DNA of 64,000 nt, taken from NCBI GenBank assembly GCA_025594325.1, contig JANHCV010000001.1, positions 2,914,001 through 2,978,000 on the forward strand, read 5' to 3'. Positions within the stretch are counted from its first letter, which is position 1. Each line of letters opens with the position of its first letter. The notes below the pieces were generated by a model, which did no database searches, was not told the origin of the DNA, and saw only the letters and a list, made by a program, of their open reading frames with translations. Shown here in pieces: positions 20,363-31,887 of the stretch. Source of the stretch: Blastocladiella emersonii ATCC 22665. Lineage: Eukaryota; Blastocladiomycota; Blastocladiomycetes; Blastocladiales; Blastocladiaceae. The position numbers and the translations under genes were made by a program.

Positions 20363-22148
20363 TCACTCGTCGTCGTCGTCCTCGCCGCCAGCGATCGCGT
20401 CGTGCTCATCGTCGTCGTCCATGCCGAGATCGAGGTCCATCTCGCCCTCGTCCGCGACCACGGGCGCCGGCTCCTCCTGTGCGGGCTCGTCCACGGGCGC
20501 TTCGCGCGCGGCCTCGTCGTCGACGGGCACTGGAGCCGCACCGTCCGCGGATCCCGCCACGCCCATCCCCTGGGCCAGTCCGACGTAGTCGTTCCAGCGC
20601 ACGCCGTTGGTGTTGATCACATTCTCGACGCCAATGAGGTCCGCGAACGCCTGCGTCTGCGGGTTCCACTGCGGCCGGGCGGCGAGGTCGAACATGGGCC
20701 CAAGGCGGCCGTCGCCGACGTGGAGGGGCCCCGTGGGCACGAACGCGGCGGGGTCAATGACGAGCGCCTGGTCGTGCGGCCCGTGGAACTTGGCGTCGAG
20801 CTCAGCGCGCGCGGCAGCCACGCACGCGTACAGGTCGGGCCAGTTGTACTCTGCGCGCGGCGGCGGGTTGCGCTCGCGCACGCGCGGGACCGGGCCGAGC
20901 GGCAGCGGGTGCGTCGCCTTGACGACGGCGAGCCAGTCGAGGTCATGCCGCAGCGGGCCCGTCTGGTGGCCCGGCAGGTCGACGAAGTGGATGAAGTGCC
21001 GCCGCTGCATGCACTTGTCGAGGGCCAGGAACCGCGTGCTCCGCGCCGGGTCCGTCGTGTGCGGGTCCACGACGCTGCGGTCGAAGGACTCGATCTTGGG
21101 CGTGTGCCGGAACCACGACACGTCGCCCGGCGGGTCCTGCGACTGCGACGACGGACGTGGGGTCTCCGGGTGCGGGACGAGCGCCGCGAAGGCGACGTGC
21201 AGGTGGCCCGAGAACCAGTACGACGGACGGTGGTGGTGCAGCAGGTGCTCCATGGGCGGCGAGCCGAGCTTGGATGTGTTGATCTGTGGGGGCCGACGGG
21301 TTAGTACGCATGTGATGGGCGTGGGGTGGAGTAGCGCGTACGTCTTCAACGAAGAACGGCTTCTCGCGCTTGAGCCGCTGCACGTCGCCGTACGCGGCAA
21401 TGTTGCGCGGCCAGTCGTGCGACAGGAAAATGTCGATGGGCTTGTTGTACTACACGCGGGCGACGCGACGTCAGCACTGTCCAACTGTCACGGACTCTCC
21501 CCACGCGCGCGGACCAGCGTCATCTGCATGACCTCGTGCATGCGGACGTGGTAGATGGTGCGCAGGTCGTTGTCGTTGTATGGCGCGACCTCAAAGTGCG
21601 GCTTGACGTAGTCGTGCGGCTTCCAGATCCCGCTCATGCCGGCGATCCTGAGGGTGCCGACGTTGACGACGCCGGCCAGACCCAAAAAGTAGATGTTGGG
21701 CGCGACCCACCCGCCGTGGTACAGCTCCCACATGAACGCCGACGACTCGTGGTTCCCGCCAATGAAGATGGTCAGGTACGGCGCCTCCTTCTGCCGCGAG
21801 TAGTACTGGTGGAAGTCGGCCATCTTCTGGTACTTTTTCGGCACGCTCAGGTTCGACAGGTCGGCCTCGTTGCGCACGGCCTACGTCGAGGGCGAGTCGG
21901 TGAGGCTACTCTTCGCTTCGCTGTTTGCGCGCTCGCAGGAGTACCTGGAAGTCGCCGCAGATGATGACCAGGTCCACGGGAATCTTGGTCTCAACCTCGC
22001 TCGCGCGGACCGTGTCGTAGATCGAGTCCAGCAGCCCGTGGCCGCATCCGATGACGGCGACGCGCATTTTGGCCGAATCAGGCAGCGAGGAGCGCCGTCC
22101 CGTCAGCGTCATTTGCGCGGGGACCAGCGGGAAGTTGGATGTGCTCAT
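20363..22148 (-). CDS. DBR1: RNA lariat debranching enzyme
   Basis: Four exons (22148-21945, 21880-21515, 21449-21342, 21283-20363) are all in phase. DBR1 hydrolyses the 2'-5' bond of intron lariats in the nucleus. Metallophosphoesterase metal-binding motifs are complete: GCGHG (C and H), [25 protein letters not shown] and FSGHLH, plus the hallmark [16 protein letters not shown]. The C-terminal domain follows, then a poly-Asp tail. Two in-frame starts exist: 22148 (good ATG context, 531 aa) and 22067, where MRVAVIG matches the usual family start (505 aa); I list the first but either may be used. The second intron begins GTCCGC rather than GTACG. Confidence 0.93.
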
Positions 22149-22346
22149 GGTCGTGGTAAGGTTGCATCAAGTTTGCATTCGATACATTGGTGGTCGTCGT
22201 CAAGTCGGGAGCGCGCGACTCGAGAGGGATCAGCGCGTCCGACGGCGTGACCGCGTTGCTCTCGTCGGCCGACTCGCGGCTCACGGCTCTCCACTTCCTG
22301 CTTCCCAAGTGCCGAAACAGCTTTCGATTGATCCCAACTAGCACGC

Positions 22347-23249
22347 TCATGCCTCGGGCTGGCAGTTGAACTTGAATCGGCTCAGGTTGTGCGGGATCGC
22401 GCTGAGCTGGTTGCCGAACCGCGCCGAGTTTTCGGACAGCTCGAACAGCGGCACGGCCATGAGCCGCAGGTTCCGCGGGATCCACAGGGTCTCTAAGCGA
22501 GAGGGGACGCGTGGGAGCGAGTGAGTTCAGGGTTTCTTCGGTGCGGGAGAGAGCCGGGTCGGCGTACTCTGTGGCGGGATCGTGACGAGGAAAACCTTCT
22601 TGTTCTCCTTGGGCCGCGTGATGTGTGCGGGGCAGTACGGGTACTAGTCGAGCGAGCGAGTGGTCAGACCGCGCGAGTACTGAAGCAAGCGAGGGAAGCC
22701 GTACCAGGAACGTCTCGTAGTTGGGCCGCCACCACTGCGCGACCACGTCCGAGATCTCCCAGTCGTCGGGCGACTCGTAAATGGGCTCGCCCGTGCCCGC
22801 GTCGGTGCCCGTGACGCGCGACAGCTGCTTGTTGAGGCGAGCCTTGAGCCCCTCGACCACGTCCTCGCCCGGCTTGAGGTAGTCGCCCGGCCTACACCAT
22901 GGCGGAGGTGTTAGTGGGGCTCCGCGTGAATAAGAGCCAGCGTCGTACAGCTTGAAGAAGGCGTTAGCGACCTGCAGCATCAGGACGTGCGGGTGGTTGT
23001 GGATGTGGACGACGATCGCGGCCTCGACCGTCTGCCGCATCCCCATGGTCTCGTAGTGCCGCTGCAGACGCTCGAGGCGCGCAGGGACACTCGAGTCCTC
23101 CTCGTGCTGGTCCTCTTTCTGCGCGAAAGTGTAGCTGGCTACGAGACGAGGCGCGCGCGTGAGCCCTCCGCTGCGCGACGCTCATGGATACAGCACTCGC
23201 GACGTACACAACGGATGGCTAGATGGTACAGCGCCCAACGTGACGGCAT
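22347..23249 (-). CDS. NUDT21: Cleavage factor Im 25-kDa subunit (NUDT21/CPSF5)
   Basis: Five exons (23249-23210, 23138-22949, 22891-22705, 22643-22568, 22492-22347) give 212 aa in a consistent frame. CFIm25 is a Nudix-fold protein that binds UGUA upstream of poly(A) sites and guides alternative polyadenylation in the nucleus. Matching segments are SYTFAQKED, GMRQTVEAAIVVHIHNHPHV, PGDYLKPGEDVVEGLKARL, VVAQWWRPNYE, YPYCPAHITRPKENKK and VPLFELSENSARFG, ending NLSRFKFNCQPEA. Catalytic Nudix residues are degenerate as in other CFIm25 proteins. The first exon (MPSRWALYHLAIR) is tentative because conservation starts in exon 2 and its donor (GTGTAC) is unusual. DBR1 is about 200 bp downstream on the same strand. 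Confidence 0.85.
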
Positions 23250-23629
23250 GATCTAGTTAGTCGGACATGGGTTCATGACAGCGTGCCGCTGTGTCGCGGT
23301 CCTCGCCGCGACGTCCGAGTTTCGCACGCAAACCGGACTGCTTACAGGGTGATTTCCTTCTCGTGGCTCATCTCGGCATAAGTTTCTGCAAGTTAAGTCG
23401 TCTTGATCGACAGTTTCATGCTCTAGAACGCGGTGAAGGGAGAGGGAGGAGGCAGATCTCGGCCTGGTCGCGCGACCACCGACCTCGCGCCGACCCGCAC
23501 GACTTCTCCGACCATCGCGGCCCCGAGCCCCACGGCCGTAACCATCACCCTCAGGAACAAGTCAGCGGAGCAAGAGAGTCATTAAGGTAATAATATAATC
23601 TACAGCTAGCGAGTAGCACAGCGAGTCGA
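23250..23629. other. Intergenic region between NUDT21 and MPP10
   Basis: It contains the NUDT21 leader/promoter and the MPP10 3' flank, with an AT-rich patch at about 23580-23605. I see no gene or RNA. Confidence 0.45.
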
Positions 23630-25630
23630 TCACAGCCGCAGCTTTGCGCCCGTGGTGTCGATCTCCTTGCGCTTCTTGAGGTCCTTGTTCTTGTCGTTGA
23701 GGATGGTGACGTTCTTGTCCTTGACGAGCGACTTGATGGCCTCCTTGGTCTGGGCGCGGCGGCCCTTCTGGATGTCCTTTTCGGCCACGGCCTTTTCGGC
23801 GCGCTCCTGCTTCTTGGTCGCCTTGATCTTCTTGCGCTGCGCCGCCTTCTCCTCGGCCGACATCTCGTTGGCGGCCTTGAGGTTGCGCTGCTTCTGGTAC
23901 ACCTCCTCGGGCGCGCGGAGCGTCGCGTCCGAGACGTGGGCCGGGATCACCTCCTCGACGCTGATCGCGGCCACGTCCGCCTTGATGTTGATCTCGGGGC
24001 GCGACGGCTTGGGCGTGAAGAAGAAGTTAGACAGCGCGTCGAGTTTGTAGAAGAGCGCCTTCTCGAGCTCCTCAATCTCCTTGTGCTGCTCGGTGAGCGC
24101 CTCGACCACGGCGCTGGACCGCGACTCGGACACGGTCTTGAGGTACTCGCCCTCGTAGATCTCGGCAAGCGACTGCTTGGACTTCTCGGACGACACCTCC
24201 TCGCGCGGCTTGTACTGCTTGACCTCGGTCTTGAGCTTGCGCTCCACGTCGTTGAACTCCTTGCGCACGATGCGGCCCTTGATCAGGTCCTCGAGCGTCG
24301 ACGTGAACTCCTCGGACACGATTGGCACGGGCTTGCGCACCGTGTCGAACTCAATGTCCTCCTCGAGCAGCGAGTTGACGGGCCGCGTGCCCGACGACAC
24401 CTCGCCCTTGAGCGTCCACTTCTTGGCCTGGATCGACTCGAACTCGAGCTGCTCAATCTGCCGCGCCATGTCGGCCGTCTGCTTCTCGAACGTGGACAGC
24501 TGCTCCTTGGCCGCCGCCGGTGGTGCGGGCTTGCCGGCGGGGAATCGCCGGAACCCGTCCTCGTCGGCCATGTCCTCGTCCACCTCGTCGTCGCCGTCGT
24601 CGTCGCCGAGCAGGTCTTGCGCGGGGCCCGACGCCGCGAACTCGTCGTCGCCGTCCTGGTCCATGTCCTCCTCCTCGTCGTCGTCCTCGAAGTCGTCCTC
24701 GTCGTCGTCGCCATGGCCCGAGAACAGGTTCGAGACCTTGGCGGAAATGTCCTCCTCCTGGTCCTGCTCGAGGTCCTCGGCGTGCTCCTCGATGTCGGCG
24801 AGCGACCGGCTTGGTGGCGCGTCGCCGAAAAAGTCCTTGTAGGCCATGGTGGCGGCCTCGGCGTCAAGATCGTCGAGCTCCTCATCGTCGTCGTCCTCGT
24901 CGTCATCGTCTTCGAGGCGCTCGTCGTCCTCGTCGTCGCTGTCGCCCATCTCGGCATCGAGGTCGTCGAACGGGTTGGCGCCCTCGCCGTTGGAGCCGGC
25001 CGCGACGTCGCCATCGACCGACGCGTCGTCCGAGTCGGCACCGTCCACGTCCATGGCGTCGTCGTCCTCGTCGTCGTCCGAGGCAGCGGACGGCTCGGCG
25101 TCGGACGCGTCGGACGCAGCGTCGTCCATGTCGACGTCAGACGCGTCGTCGGCCTCGACATCGCTGTCCTCGTACGACGGCATGTCCTCCTCGCGGAGGT
25201 TGGCGAGCATGTCGAGCGTGTCTTCGATGAAGTTGAGGGCGCCGCCGTTCATGAGCTGGACCTCCTCGAAGATCTGGTCGGCGTCGAAGCCCTCGGTGAT
25301 GAGCTCCTCGAGCGGGCCGAATAGGCCAGGCGTCGGCTCCTGGCGCTTGGCCACGCCGTACAGCACCGTGGTCGCGTCGAGGATCGCGTGGTACAGGTGC
25401 GCGTCGGGCTGGTAGAACTCCTCGGGCTTGTCGGCGAGCAGTTGCACCGCCTTCTCGATGCGCGCGTCGGCCAGCGTGAATGGGCCGGCAGGCACGACGG
25501 GGGCCGCAGCGACAGGCGACGCGGCCTTGGCCGGCGAGGCAGCCTTAGCCGGCGAAGCGGGCACGGGCGAGGCCGGAGCGGCGGCAGCCTTGGCGGCGCC
25601 CGAGTTCTTGCTCTTCTTGGACCGTCCCAT
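23630..25630 (-). CDS. MPP10: U3 snoRNP component Mpp10
   Basis: This single-exon gene gives 666 aa, with the start at MGRSKKSKNSG; a longer in-frame extension is less likely. Mpp10 is part of the Mpp10-Imp3-Imp4 module of the small-subunit processome in the nucleolus, needed for 18S rRNA maturation. After an Ala/Pro-rich N-terminus, helices (ARIEKAVQLLADKPEEFYQP) lead into several long Asp/Glu tracts (about residues 170-400). The conserved C-terminal block follows: SNFFFTPKPSRPEINIKADV, ISVEEVIPAHVSDATLRAPE, and a Lys-rich tail. Length and order match the family. It is divergent from RPT6. Confidence 0.9.
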   Translation of the reverse strand: MGRSKKSKNSGAAKAAAAPASPVPASPAKAASPAKAASPVAAAPVVPAGPFTLADARIEKAVQLLADKPEEFYQPDAHLYHAILDATTVLYGVAKRQEPTPGLFGPLEELITEGFDADQIFEEVQLMNGGALNFIEDTLDMLANLREEDMPSYEDSDVEADDASDVDMDDAASDASDAEPSAASDDDEDDDAMDVDGADSDDASVDGDVAAGSNGEGANPFDDLDAEMGDSDDEDDERLEDDDDEDDDDEELDDLDAEAATMAYKDFFGDAPPSRSLADIEEHAEDLEQDQEEDISAKVSNLFSGHGDDDEDDFEDDDEEEDMDQDGDDEFAASGPAQDLLGDDDGDDEVDEDMADEDGFRRFPAGKPAPPAAAKEQLSTFEKQTADMARQIEQLEFESIQAKKWTLKGEVSSGTRPVNSLLEEDIEFDTVRKPVPIVSEEFTSTLEDLIKGRIVRKEFNDVERKLKTEVKQYKPREEVSSEKSKQSLAEIYEGEYLKTVSESRSSAVVEALTEQHKEIEELEKALFYKLDALSNFFFTPKPSRPEINIKADVAAISVEEVIPAHVSDATLRAPEEVYQKQRNLKAANEMSAEEKAAQRKKIKATKKQERAEKAVAEKDIQKGRRAQTKEAIKSLVKDKNVTILNDKNKDLKKRKEIDTTGAKLRL

Positions 25631-26090
25631 GGTGGCGGTGATGGGTAGGGCGATGGGGTGGCCGCAGTGGAACGTCACGGGCGAACGAGCGAGCGAGTCG
25701 AGTCGATCGCGTCAAGTGTCGATACGTGGCACCGCCGTGGTGGGTTTCGTCGTCCTGTCTCGCCACCGTCGTGGCCGCGCTCGTCGCGAGGCCGGCGGCG
25801 AGCAACGCGCGCCCGGATTCGAGGTGCCGCTCGGTCAGGTGCGCCCACCTGAGCGGGTGCCAAGCAGTCGCGCCCATCACGCATCACGTGCGGGACTTCG
25901 TCACCACCTCCACGCGCGCCGCGGCACCGCGCGCGGTTCACGTCGCGCCGCTCAGCCGATCCGGCGAAGAGCGAACGCCGGCGCGAGGAGCGCACACACG
26001 AAGCACACATACCCGCAACGCGCGCGCCTGCATCCGCGGTCCCACGCATCGCCCACGAATCGACGCATCATCACCACCACCACCACCACC
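25631..26090. promoter_or_regulatory. Divergent promoter region between MPP10 and RPT6
   Basis: 460 bp separate the two start codons. A CACCAC trinucleotide run sits directly before the RPT6 ATG. I see no TATA box and no other gene. Confidence 0.45.
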
Positions 26091-27652
<1,562 letters not shown>

Positions 27653-27981
27653 GCCGAGCTCGGCGGGTGCTGGGCTCGGCCGACGGTGGCCGTGGCCGTG
27701 GTTTGTGCTCTGAATACACGAAGCTGTTCAATTTTCATCCTCACTTGACTCGCAAGCGACTTAAGCGACGACTCGCAGTCTGGTGCAATCGCGATCAAGC
27801 TTGAAGACTCGCGGGGAGAAAGTCGAGGAGAGGAGACGAGAGCATGGACGAGTTCAAAGAAAATATTTGTATGTTCAAACCGACACCATGCCGCGGGTAC
27901 ACGACGCCGGCCTTAAAACATCCCACAGGGACCTTACTGGACAGCCGAGAAGACGCTACGAGGGAGGGAGGGGCGAGAGAG
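27653..27981. other. Convergent intergenic region between RPT6 and the eS21 gene
   Basis: It holds both 3' flanks. It contains a GGCCGTGGCCGTGG stretch at about 27685-27700 and lower-GC sequence consistent with two poly(A) regions. I see no gene. Confidence 0.4.
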
Positions 27982-28597
27982 TCAGCATCCAGCTCGAGAG
28001 GGCGGGGCAGGGAGGACGTCGTACTTCTTGAGGTAACCGTCGTCCTGGGCGAGGCGGTTGAGCGAGTCGTCGGACTCACCAGCGCGGCGGACGGCACCCG
28101 AGAAAGCGAAGGTGTGGAAGGAGCCGGTCAGGACGCCGTTCTCGTCAACATCGGCGATGTTGATCTGGACCGAGGAGTGGTCCTTGGCGGTGATGAGGCG
28201 GCCAGTGGCGGAGCTGTAGGATAGGACGAGGGGGTGATGTGGTTAGCCAGCGAATTCGATGCGGTGTGGGGTGAGGTGGGGAGGGATGGTGGCGAAGTAG
28301 GGGGCGAGTGCGGGACGCCGTCGTGAACTCGCGGCCCTGCTCCCGTCGACCGTGATCTATCGGTTGACGACTGGGCGCGGCGAGAGCGCACGCCAGGCAT
28401 GCGGTGTCGGTGCATGGGCGAGCAGGTGCCGCGGGTTCACGACGGTTGGTCACGGTCGACCAGTTGAGCTCGAGTGTCGAGTCGAGCGTGTGGCGAGGGT
28501 GGAGAGGGCGACGATGGCGGCGAGAACGAGCAGGGGGCGGTACAGACCACTTGCGGGGGATGTAGAGGTCCACGATGTCACCCTTGTCGTTCTGCAT
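27982..28597 (-). CDS. RPS21: Ribosomal protein eS21
   Basis: Exons 28597-28548 (50 nt) and 28213-27982 encode 93 aa of the small-subunit protein eS21. The sequence is unmistakable: [20 protein letters not shown], then [40 protein letters not shown] and [10 protein letters not shown], with about 12 extra residues at the C-terminus. The intron joins RKC-SA exactly where other eukaryotes read through, which fixes both splice sites (GTCTGT...CAG). At 334 nt it is several times longer than typical introns in this window and contains the paired inverted repeats listed at 28319-28460. The gene is divergent from the PI synthase gene. Confidence 0.95.
28319..28460 (-). repeat. Interlocked inverted repeats within the eS21 intron
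   Basis: In intron (minus-strand) order: arm A at 28460-28450, arm B at 28444-28420, arm A' at 28355-28345, arm B' at 28342-28319. A and A' are perfectly complementary over 11 nt (core GTCGAC). B and B' are complementary over 24 pairs with one mismatch and one bulged base. The order A-B-A'-B' means both helices cannot form as a simple nested hairpin. See the finding for interpretation. Confidence 0.8.
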
Positions 28598-29097
28598 GTT
28601 GGCAAGCTGGTCGGTCCAAAGAAGGCGGAGAGAGGGAGCAGACGAGGACACGGCCAAGGCTCATAGCAACTGGCCGTTGGTAACGAGTCACCTGACCGCG
28701 CCCTCCGAAACGCACTCGGAGAGCGAGGGCGCGGCCTCGAGAAACCCGCCCGCGAGCATCAGCTGACTCGCCTGCCACGCCGCGCACATCCACCGCGCAC
28801 CGTTGCTGACCGCGCCGCATGACATCACTCGGGCCCGACGCGCCTCGCCGCGCGCGCCAGCTGCTGCTGCCGTGAGCAAGTCGGCGGCTCGGCCGCTCCT
28901 GCTACCGCAACCCAACCCCCACCCTGTGCAACACTACGCATCAACAACCTGAACGAGAAACCTGCGGCAGCTCGCTAGCCTGCCTCAGAGAAACGTGGAA
29001 ACGAGACTGAGAGCGAGAGAAGATCGGGACCGAGCCCCGCATCACCGCGCGAGAGAACCATTGACCAACCACATCCAACAACAACAACAACAACACC
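28598..29097. promoter_or_regulatory. Divergent promoter region between eS21 and PI synthase genes
   Basis: 500 bp separate the start codons. A CAACAACAACAACAAC run lies just before the PI synthase ATG in its probable leader. I see no gene. Confidence 0.45.
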
Positions 29098-30023
29098 ATG
29101 AGCGCCTCGCCCTCTTCCGCACCGGCCAAGGTGGTCCCCGTCGTGGACACCACGGCCGTGTTCCTCTACTGGCCCAACATCATCGGTATCGGCGCTACAT
29201 TGCGCGCGCGGCGAGCGTCAGGGCATGGATCTGACCGCTGTGTTGCGTGGCGCCGTGCGCTTCTCGCTCCCTGCGCACCTCCCTAGGCTACACCCGCGTC
29301 GTGCTCGCCGCGCTCGCGTGCATCCTGATGCCGTCGTACCCGTGGGCGTGCATGACCGCCTACACCCTGTCGTGCCTCATGGACGCGGTCGACGGACACG
29401 TTGCGCGGTTGATGAACCAGTGTACGCTGCTATGGGCACCGCATGCGCCGGTTACCGCAGCTGACGGTGGCGCATGCACCGTGTAGGCAGTCGATTCGGC
29501 GCCGTGCTCGACATGGTCACGGACCGGTACGCTTGATTCGAGTTTGCGCCCACGAATCGCCGTGCTGACGCGGGATTCGCGCACCCGTAGCTCCACAACG
29601 ACGTGCCTGCTCGCGTACCTGTGCACGGTGCACCCGGCGTGGCTCCCGCTGTTCCAGCTGCTCATGGCGCTCGACCTGAGCTCGCACTACATGCACATGT
29701 ACGCGTCGCTGGTCGCGGGCTCGTCCTCGCACAAGCAGCTCGACGGCGCGGCCCACCCGATCCTGCGCCTCTACTACCACAACAAGAACGTGATGTTCCT
29801 CGTGTGCGCCGGCAACGAGTTCATGTTCGTCGGCCTGTACCTGCTGCACCACCTCGCCGCCGGCACCTTCGCCTACTACTGCATCCTCGCCCTCACCGTG
29901 CTCGCCTTCCCCGTGTGCGCCCTCAAGCAGGGGCTCAACGTCGTGCAGCTCGTCGGCGCCAGCACGCGGCTCGCCGAGCTCGACGTCAAGACCGCCAACG
30001 ACGCCGCTGCCAAGGCCGAGTAG
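29098..30023 (+). CDS. PIS1: Phosphatidylinositol synthase (CDP-diacylglycerol-inositol 3-phosphatidyltransferase)
   Basis: Four exons (29098-29185, 29287-29421, 29487-29526, 29591-30023) give 231 aa. The enzyme makes phosphatidylinositol from CDP-diacylglycerol and myo-inositol in the ER membrane. The CDP-alcohol phosphotransferase signature is assembled across exons 2-3: DAVDGHVARLMNQ followed by SRFGAVLDMVTD, giving the D-x2-DG-x2-AR-x8-G-x3-D-x3-D pattern. The start VFLYWPNIIGYTRVVLA and several hydrophobic segments match the family, as does length (yeast 220, human 213). Exon 3 is only 40 nt. Confidence 0.93.
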
Positions 30024-30273
30024 GACGGCGCGCGGCTCGATTTACTCTACACCTTTTACCGAATAGCTGAATCTGCAGTGTTTGCTCTCTCTGATCGGGC
30101 TTGTCGAGTTGAGGGAGAAGAAAGCGTGTATTCGCGCGACCCGCGGAGGAGCGGGTCATGGCGACGGTAAACAACAAACGAGAGGGAGATGACACGAACA
30201 AAGGGTACACTCGCGGCAGCTGCTTTCGGACTCGGCGCGTGGCGAGGCCGAGCCCTCGGCGAAAACGTCCTGA

Positions 30274-31612
30274 TTAGCGGTTCGACAGGACGAGGTTGAG
30301 GAACGAGTGGTAGTCGAGGTTGATCCAGCCGGTCTACACGCACGCGCGGATGGGATGAGCAACGCGTCACGATACCAGTGTACGGGAGAGCAAACGTACG
30401 CCGCTGGTGTCGAAGCGACGGAAGCTGTTGGTGAGGGTCTGGACCGTGACGCAGCACTGGATGAAGGCGTCGAGCGGGATGGCGCCGATACCTGCCAAGT
30501 AGGGGAGAGAGATGGAGGTCAGCGACACGGTTTGAGCTGGCGCGCGGGGATACGATAGGAAGGTGGGAAGCAGCTGCAGCGGAAGCGCCAGCTGGCAAAG
30601 GGAGGGCGGGAGGGAGACTGACCTTTGGCGCTGCTGGCCTCAATCGTACCTTGACGGTCGTACTTGCGGATGAGCAGGCGGATCTGCGACGGCGCGGAGC
30701 AGGGTGAGTCTCGCGCGAGAAGAGCGCAGCGGCGGAGTGAACGCGATCGTACGAGGTCGGGGTTGAGGCGGTAGCCGAAGGTGAGGAAGGCCTTCTCGAG
30801 CTCGGAGGGGTCAATCGAGCCACTACATACATGGTCGCGTCAGTACATGCTTGTGCGGGGCTATCTATAGACGGGGTGCCGAGTGTACCTGCGGTCCGTG
30901 TCAAACGAGCGGAAGCAGGTCGACCACTGGTGGAGGTACTACAGACACCGTAACACCCGCTCGTGAGCGACTATGGCGCGCTTGAGGAGGGCGAGGGTTG
31001 AGCGCGTACACCCCACAGCTGGGCAAACTCGTTGAAGTCTATGGGGAGGCGCGAAGTTGTGGTCAGAGCCCGGTCCGCCGCGAGAGCGCCAGTTGGATCG
31101 AGACGTACTGATGGTGCCCGAGTGGTCCTGATCGAACATGCCAACCATGAGACGAACCTAGAGGTCGCGTTTGCGGGTTAGAAAGTGCAGGGTGAGGTTG
31201 TACGACGCGTCGGGTCGACGACGGGCTCGGGGACCATCTCGCGACCTCCCCGAGCACGCCCAGCACCCCGAACATCGTCGCAATCGTCGTCTCCTGCTCG
31301 GTACGTCCAGTCTCGTCATTGTAGGGTACACCTTGGGCGCTCAGCAGCATCTGCTTGAGCTCCTGCGCGGTGATACTGCCGCTGCCGTCCGTGTCTGTGG
31401 CGACGAACCAGGCCCTTGAAAAAGGCGCGACGCGATGTCAGTTTTCGTCTCTCACAGGTTCCCGCTGGTCCCTCGCAGCGTCCGCGCCGAGTTGCAGCGA
31501 GCCGCAGCGAACGCGGCGAGGGATAACGCAGTTGGAGCTAGTCGAGGGAGCCGCGAAGGCGCGCTTACCAGAGGTTCGGGTCGGCGCCGGGCGGAGGGGG
31601 ACGGGTAGCCAT
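30274..31612 (-). CDS. PDCD6: Penta-EF-hand protein, PDCD6/ALG-2 type
   Basis: Nine exons (31612-31569, 31414-31330, 31157-31109, 31038-31010, 30938-30889, 30822-30753, 30683-30623, 30491-30400, 30333-30274) sum to 179 aa. PDCD6 is a calcium-dependent adaptor at ER exit sites and ESCRT-linked membranes. EF1 (DTDGSGSITAQE), EF2 (DQDHSGTINFNE) and EF3 (DTDRSGSIDPSE) have full calcium-binding loops; EF4 is altered by a small insertion (RQGTIEASSAKG); EF5 (DTSGTGWINLDY) is the divergent dimerisation hand. The N-terminus is a short Pro-rich leader before NLW. The splice after SAQG is the least certain: reading on a few codons (VPYNDET) would resemble the family better but lacks a usable donor in phase. 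Confidence 0.85.
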
Positions 31613-31861
31613 GATTGCGAGAAGTTGCGTATGTTCGAGATACGCTCTGGGGTCCGATCGTAGCGATGGGAGGGAGAAAAAGGGTCGGAGGCGGCGGCGT
31701 GGCGGGCGAGGAGCCGAGTGGCGGCGGGCGTCAAGGTCGCGTGCGTGACCCTGCCCCAGGACGCGCTTTTCTCGAACACGGCGATCCCTTTTCTTCAAGG
31801 TAGGGCTCCTCAGCGTCGTAGCACACTGCAAACACTCGGAAAAGAGTAGGAAGGGGTTTCT

Positions 31862-31874
31862 TTATATATATAAG
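31862..31874 (-). promoter_or_regulatory. TATA element upstream of PDCD6
   Basis: A TTATATATATAAG element lies 250 bp before the PDCD6 ATG and just beyond the Asterix stop codon, so it may serve as the PDCD6 TATA box and/or lie in the Asterix 3' UTR. Confidence 0.4.
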
Positions 31875-31887
31875 TAGCTCTGGACCA

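Noticed and set aside
23936-25324. 462-codon plus-strand frame opposite MPP10
   Set aside because: It mirrors the Asp/Glu codons of MPP10 and reads as Val/Leu/Arg repeats; no domain, and MPP10 is clearly the gene.
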